Origin: Pseudomonas sp. A-1
GTDB lineage: Bacteria; Pseudomonadota; Gammaproteobacteria; Pseudomonadales; Pseudomonadaceae
Direction of reading: 5' to 3'
Assembly: GCF_004801855.1 (NCBI RefSeq)
Contig: NZ_SSTC01000001.1
Span: forward strand, 51,251 to 115,250
Length of the DNA: 64,000 nt
Position numbers and translations under genes: made by a program. Below, one piece after another: positions 55,868 to 64,000 of this stretch. Under the pieces are notes generated by a model. The model was not told where the DNA came from. It saw only the letters and a list, made by a program, of their open reading frames with translations, and searched no databases. Within the stretch, counting starts at the first letter, position 1. The number at the start of each line of letters is the position of its first letter.

Positions 55868-56578
55868 AAAACGAGTCTTTGCAATGTCGATGGCAATTCG
55901 TGGAAAGCATCACTTGAAGCGTGCTTATGGACGTGAGTGTAGTGCGGCTTTGCAACTCGTAAAGGCAGTCTGGTTACTTGTTGAGCGTTCGCTCGGCGTC
56001 TACTTTATGAAGTGCTGGAAGTTGTTTTGTTGAAGGGTTTTCGAGTGACAGGGGTGGGGTATGGACGCATCGCTTGAGGGTGGGCAAGGTCCCTAGCGTT
56101 TCCCAGAAGTGGCTTTCCAGAGCGGTTGCGGCGGGGCTTTACGCTTCGCCTTGACGCTCGTCCGCGTGCAGGCGAAGTTCGCCGACGGGAGTCCTGCATT
56201 CAATTCTTGTTTGTAGCCTGCATGGCACTTTGGCCGTGCGGGCCGTTCGCGCCTGTTTGTCGTTCTTGTTGTTGTGCAGGATTGCTAATTGCGCTGGTAG
56301 AAAATTAATACCGGGATATTCGTATATTCCGGTTTGCGGTTTTATGGTTGTCGACTTGCAAGTTGGTTGATCTGGTATATATGCGCCGGACTATTTATAT
56401 GTTCTGGTAGAAAATTACTTCGGATTATCTGTCGGCGCGGCGACAGGTACATATGGGAGAGCGTCCGCAGCGCGGGTATCGCACCGCGGGGAGGGGGCGT
56501 CCGCCCCTGCTGCCCGGAGCGGCGAGGGCTGGCGGGCGCCGCAGGCACGCACCTGCGGCGCTCGCTCAGCGCCGCGGA
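55868..56578. other. Long upstream region of locus 2
   Basis: This gap of about 710 bp lies between the ops element and the sensor-kinase stop. No convincing gene is seen. About 56280-56440 is AT-rich and contains an exact 14-bp direct repeat CTGGTAGAAAATTA (56294-56307 and 56404-56417, 110 bp apart) and a 24-bp near-palindrome (56310-56333). A GC-rich hairpin (arms GCGCCGCAGG and CCTGCGGCGC, about 56536-56561) follows the kinase stop and may end that gene. The locus-2 promoter should lie near 55870-56000, but no clear -10/-35 pair was found. Confidence 0.55.
56310..56333. promoter_or_regulatory. 24-bp near-palindrome, operator candidate
   Basis: Ten-base arms ACCGGGATAT and ATATTCCGGT (one mismatch) flank TCGT. 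It lies three bases from one copy of the CTGGTAGAAAATTA repeat and about 440 bp upstream of the locus-2 ops site. A dimeric regulator could bind here, but none is identified. Confidence 0.35.
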
Positions 56579-59515
<2,937 letters not shown>

Positions 59516-59741
59516 TCCTTGGGCTCTCGGTCGCGCTGGGGGCTCTGCTCAGGCAAGGGATCGGCTGCCGAGGCGTTGTCGGTCGCCTGGGGGGCGAGAA
59601 CGGCGAATCTTGCGGTGCGATGATAATTCAATGCGCTTGTTTTGTGATCCACTTTGCATATTGATGCAGGTCAGACCTGCTGCATGTAATGGCGATCCGC
59701 CCGGCCGCCAGATCGTGACGCAGAGTTTTTCGCTTGCCGGG

Positions 59742-59769
59742 TTGTAACTTGCGCGCGACTCGCTACAAT
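59742..59769 (+). promoter_or_regulatory. Promoter of ffs
   Basis: A -35 hexamer TTGTAA (59742-59747) and a -10 hexamer TACAAT (59764-59769), 16 bp apart, lie upstream of the 4.5S RNA. The expected start is near 59776, giving a short 5' leader to be trimmed. Confidence 0.7.
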
Positions 59770-59803
59770 GGCGCGGCTCGCCGACTGGCGGGTACGTTAT
59801 GGT

Positions 59804-59906
59804 GGCTCCATCGGTCCCCCCGCAACGATCAGCCGTAAACCCGGTCAGGCCCGGAAGGGAGCAGCCGTAGCGGTGACATCGTGTGCCGGGGTGTGGCTGG
59901 TGGGGC
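59804..59906 (+). ncRNA. ffs: 4.5S RNA of the signal recognition particle
   Basis: The segment has the small bacterial SRP RNA layout. The 5' arm starting GGCTCC pairs with the 3' GGGGCC, and the pairing can be extended to 59801-59910 (GGTGGC/GCCACC). The apical domain has the conserved GTCAGGCCCGGAAGG core followed by AGCAGCCGTAGC, the asymmetric-loop region bound by Ffh. It works with Ffh in co-translational targeting. It lies between the sensor kinase and the chemoreceptor and upstream of dnaX, an ffs/dnaX neighbourhood I associate with Pseudomonas. Confidence 0.95.
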
Positions 59907-59910
59907 CACC

Positions 59911-60222
59911 TCCATTTCTGCTCCTCTGCAGCTTTTCTCCCCGGCCTTTTCCGCAGGCCAGCCTACGCTCCGATTTGACGTGATCGCCCCTGGTGGCGGT
60001 TGACGCACCTTTCCCGTCTGTCCCTCTCGTCCTGCATTGCCATGCGCCACCGTTTTTCATGGCGTCTGCGGACGGCCCCTGTCCGCCGGTTTGTGGCACG
60101 ACCGTTTCGCCTGCGCTTGCTGGCTGCGCTGCCGGGTGCGCCAGGCCGAAGCGCGGCGCCTGACGGTTTCAGGCGCCACGTCGCGGGCTTGTGCGCCTGG
60201 CGCTATCCGCCAGGCGCACAGG
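59911..60222. other. Gap between ffs and the chemoreceptor
   Basis: No gene is seen. The right part holds two strong hairpins: 9-bp arms at 60155-60163/60169-60177 and 12-bp arms at 60191-60202/60208-60219. Both sit just after the chemoreceptor stop on the minus strand and could end either gene. Confidence 0.6.
60155..60219. terminator. Pair of strong hairpins at the 3' end of the chemoreceptor gene
   Basis: Two perfect stems, 9 bp (60155-60163 with 60169-60177) and 12 bp (60191-60202 with 60208-60219), each have a 5-base loop. The second begins four bases after the receptor stop. They lack U-runs, so they may be mRNA-end protectors or repeat-derived terminators. Confidence 0.5.
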
Positions 60223-62091
60223 TCACAGGAACACGGCTTCCGCCTCCTGCTGGTGCGGAGTCGAGCGCAGCGGGGCGGGCTCGGGCGCGGCGCCGGACAG
60301 CTTGAATGCCCCTACGGAAAGGCTCAGGCGGCGTGCCTGTTCGCGCAGGTGGGCGGCGGCGGCCGTGGACTCGCCGGCCAGCAGGGCGTTCTGCTGGGTC
60401 ATGCGGTCCAGCTCGGCGACGGCGAGGTTGACCTGGGCGATGCCCTGACTCTGCTCGCGGGTGGCTGCGCTGATCTCGCCGAGTACCCCGGCGACCTGGT
60501 CTACGCTGGCCACGACCCGCTCCATGCTTTCGCCGACGTTCTGCGCCAGCTCCGCGCCGTTGCGCGTCTTGTCGGCCGAGGCGTCGATCAGCTGGCGGAT
60601 CTGCTGTGCGGCGGCGGCGCTGCGACTGGCCAGCTGGCGCACCTCGCTGGCGACTACGGCGAAGCCGCGGCCCTGCTCGCCGGCGCGGGCGGCTTCGACC
60701 GAGGCATTGAGCGCCAGCAGGTTGGTCTGCAGGGCGATGCCGTCGACGACGCTGACGATCTCGGCGATCTGCTGCGAGGCGGCATCGATGTCGCCCATGG
60801 TCTGGACCATCTGCGCGACGACTTCGCTGCCCTGCGAGGCGACCCGGGTCGCTCCTTGGGACAGCTGGCTGGCCTGCTGCGAGGATTCCGCCGTGAGGCC
60901 TACCGTGCCGGTGAGCTGCTCCATCGAGGCCGAGGCTTCCTGCAGGTTGGCAGCGGTGGATTCGGTGCGCGCGGAGAGGTCCTGGCTGCCCTGGGCGATC
61001 TCGTCGGAGGCCAGGCGGATCGATTCGCTGCTGTCGCGGATGTCGATGAGCACCTGCTCGACCTTGCCGACGAAGCGGTTGAATGCGCCGGCGATCTGGG
61101 CCACTTCGTCGCGCCCGCTGACGGGCAGGCGCCGGGTGAGATCTCCGGTGCCGCTGGCGATGTTTTCCATGGCGTCGCGGGCGTGGATCAGGCCGACGAA
61201 GGCGCGCTTGAGCCACAGGCCGAGCAGGACGGCGGCGCTCAGGGTGACGACCAGCAGGGTTGCCAGCGAGGACTGGATGATGGCGCGCAGGCCGCTGGTC
61301 GCCTCGTGGCTGTCAAGGGCGACGCCCAGCTCCCATTCGCTGCCGGCGATCGGCGTCACGCGCAGCAGCCTGCTGCGACCGCCGAGCTCCATCTGCTGCC
61401 AGTGGTCGTCCCGGGTCGCGGCAGCGAGGAGTTGCGGGGTCAGGAGCGGATTCAGGATGGTGACCGGCTGCAGGGACAGCTTGGCGTCGGGGTGGGCGAT
61501 CAGTGTTTCGCCCTTGCGGCTCAGGAACGCGAAGCTCTCCGGGGTCGGGCGGATCGCCGCGACGCTGGCGATGATGCTGGCCAGGGTGATGTCGCCGGCG
61601 AGGACGCCGCGCAACTGGCCATCCTGCGTCACCGGGGTCGCTATGGTGACCACCAGTGCGCCGGTGCTGATGTCGGTGTAGGGCATGGTCAGCACGGTCC
61701 TGCCGGCCTTGACGGCCTCCTGGTACCAGATGCGCTGGCGCGGATCGTAGTCGCTGCCGGGCTGCCAGCCGTCGCTGCTGATGAGGCTGCCGTCGGTCCT
61801 GGCCATGTAGGCCATGGCGAAACCGCCGGATTCGGCCAGTTGCCGCAGTGCTGGGAGCTGGTCCGCTTCGCGCATGCGGCTGCGGGCGGCCTCGACCATG
61901 GTGATGCTGGAGCTCACCCAGTGCTCGATGTTGTCGACGTTGCTCTTGATGACGGCATCAAGGTTGCTTTTGATCGTATCCTCGTAGTGGGACTTGACAG
62001 TGAAATAGCTGACCACGGATACCAGGGCCATCGCCAGGGCGATGATGGCCAGGCTGGTGAGCTGGATGCGGGCTTTCAGGGAGAAAAACAT
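60223..62091 (-). CDS. Methyl-accepting chemotaxis protein with dCACHE domain
   Basis: This 622-residue transmembrane chemoreceptor has a first membrane segment near residues 10-30 and a periplasmic double-Cache domain (about 35-270, with YDPRQRIWYQEAVKAGRTVLTMPYTDISTGALVVTIATPV). A second membrane segment (about 275-300), a HAMP domain and a long coiled-coil follow, with the signalling tip EQGRGFAVVASEVRQLASRS (about 465-485). The PYxD-type segment in the Cache domain suggests small-molecule binding, perhaps amino acids, but the ligand is not determinable. A GGAGG-like site precedes ATG 62091. It is transcribed away from dnaX. Confidence 0.95.
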   Translation of the reverse strand: MFFSLKARIQLTSLAIIALAMALVSVVSYFTVKSHYEDTIKSNLDAVIKSNVDNIEHWVSSSITMVEAARSRMREADQLPALRQLAESGGFAMAYMARTDGSLISSDGWQPGSDYDPRQRIWYQEAVKAGRTVLTMPYTDISTGALVVTIATPVTQDGQLRGVLAGDITLASIIASVAAIRPTPESFAFLSRKGETLIAHPDAKLSLQPVTILNPLLTPQLLAAATRDDHWQQMELGGRSRLLRVTPIAGSEWELGVALDSHEATSGLRAIIQSSLATLLVVTLSAAVLLGLWLKRAFVGLIHARDAMENIASGTGDLTRRLPVSGRDEVAQIAGAFNRFVGKVEQVLIDIRDSSESIRLASDEIAQGSQDLSARTESTAANLQEASASMEQLTGTVGLTAESSQQASQLSQGATRVASQGSEVVAQMVQTMGDIDAASQQIAEIVSVVDGIALQTNLLALNASVEAARAGEQGRGFAVVASEVRQLASRSAAAAQQIRQLIDASADKTRNGAELAQNVGESMERVVASVDQVAGVLGEISAATREQSQGIAQVNLAVAELDRMTQQNALLAGESTAAAAHLREQARRLSLSVGAFKLSGAAPEPAPLRSTPHQQEAEAVFL

Positions 62092-62582
62092 GGGGAGGAA
62101 CCTCGGTCAGGGGAAGCGGGCTCTTGTGGAGCTGTTCTCCTGGAGTCTGTGGGGCCGACAGGGATAGCTGCCGATCCTGTATTTATTAGCTTGTTATTGT
62201 TCTGATGATTATTAAGTTATTGATATTCGTGGGCGTCAGATCTCCTTGCCGCTAATTGTTTGATTTATTCCGGCAAATGCAGCGAAGCACCTGGCGTCCG
62301 GCTGCAGCTGGGCGGCCGGGCCGTTGGCGTGTCCGGTGGCGTGGGAATCGGGAGGTGGCGGAGGTTATCGCTCCGCCGCTGGCGCGGTCAATGGGCTGTC
62401 GGAGGCAGGCTTGACGGCCGGGGTTTGCGCCTGGCGTGCGTTCGCAGGGGCCGCACTGCATCCGTCTCCCGGCTGGCCGGGGAGTGCAATTGCCCGGCCG
62501 CTCGGCCCTCGTCAGTGCAATTTGCCCCGCGCTTCGCTAGCATGGTGACCCACGCTCAACACAGCAGTAGCGAACCGATTCG
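62092..62582. other. Gap between the chemoreceptor and dnaX
   Basis: This 491-bp divergent promoter region has an AT-rich stretch at about 62175-62270, where the promoters of both genes probably lie. No credible ORF, terminator or repeat was found. Confidence 0.5.

Positions 62583-64000
<1,418 letters not shown>

Noticed and set aside
56005..56199. Small minus-strand ORF in the locus-2 upstream region
   Set aside because: It has no ribosome site, an Arg-rich and motif-free product, and overlaps repeats; likely chance.

Overview
The window looks like a chromosomal segment of a high-GC gammaproteobacterium of the Pseudomonadaceae. The pointers are the housekeeping ffs (4.5S RNA) and dnaX genes at the right end, wbp-type sugar genes very similar to those I know from Pseudomonas, and Pseudomonas-style REP palindromes. 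Almost everything left of 56 kb makes, modifies and exports cell-surface polysaccharides. No species can be fixed from sequence reading alone.

There are two Wzx/Wzy-type polysaccharide loci, both transcribed leftwards. Locus 1 (about 24.96 kb down to the left edge) starts with an ops/JUMPstart element. It continues with a beta-CASP RNA hydrolase, an alanine-rich secreted protein, a beta-barrel porin, Wza, Wzc, a CpsB-type PHP phosphatase, a VpsP-like protein, a glucose-phosphate transferase, WecB, WecC, Wzx, a pyruvyltransferase, a GT2 enzyme, Wzy, two GT4 enzymes, an acetyltransferase, an unknown protein, an AsnB-like amidotransferase, a WecG/TagA transferase and GalE (cut by the window edge). 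The stretch of about 3.2-11 kb is clearly AT-richer than its surroundings and carries the repeat-unit-specific genes. Locus 2 (about 55.87 kb down to 28.05 kb) starts with a second ops/JUMPstart element and a small secreted Pro/Ala-rich protein. It then has paralogues of Wza, Wzc and CpsB, followed by WbpO, WbpP, WbpB, WbpD, a GNAT protein, a polysaccharide deacetylase, a GT4, Wzy, AsnB, another GT4, a PglC-type transferase, a FemAB-like protein, two DegT aminotransferases (one WbpE), Wzx, an ATP-grasp protein, a NodB deacetylase, a PIG-L deacetylase, an acyltransferase-3/SGNH protein and another GNAT protein.

Between the loci lie an rfaH-type antiterminator gene (25144-25671) and a divergent wbpM (25949-28009). 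RfaH binds ops DNA and keeps RNA polymerase moving through long polysaccharide operons. Both loci carry a perfect ops core beside a 22-bp palindrome whose stem changes in a compensating way between the copies. The simplest reading is that one RfaH controls two separate export systems of more than 24 kb each.

The inferred sugar chemistry is ManNAcA (WecB/WecC) plus glucose and pyruvate ketals in locus 1. In locus 2 it is GalNAcA/GlcNAcA plus a 2,3-diamino-2,3-dideoxyuronic acid (WbpO/P/B/E/D), and possibly a 4-amino-6-deoxy sugar (WbpM with the second aminotransferase). AsnB-like enzymes in both loci may turn uronic acids into uronamides.

The right end (56.6-64 kb) holds a large hybrid sensor kinase, ffs, a chemoreceptor and the start of dnaX.
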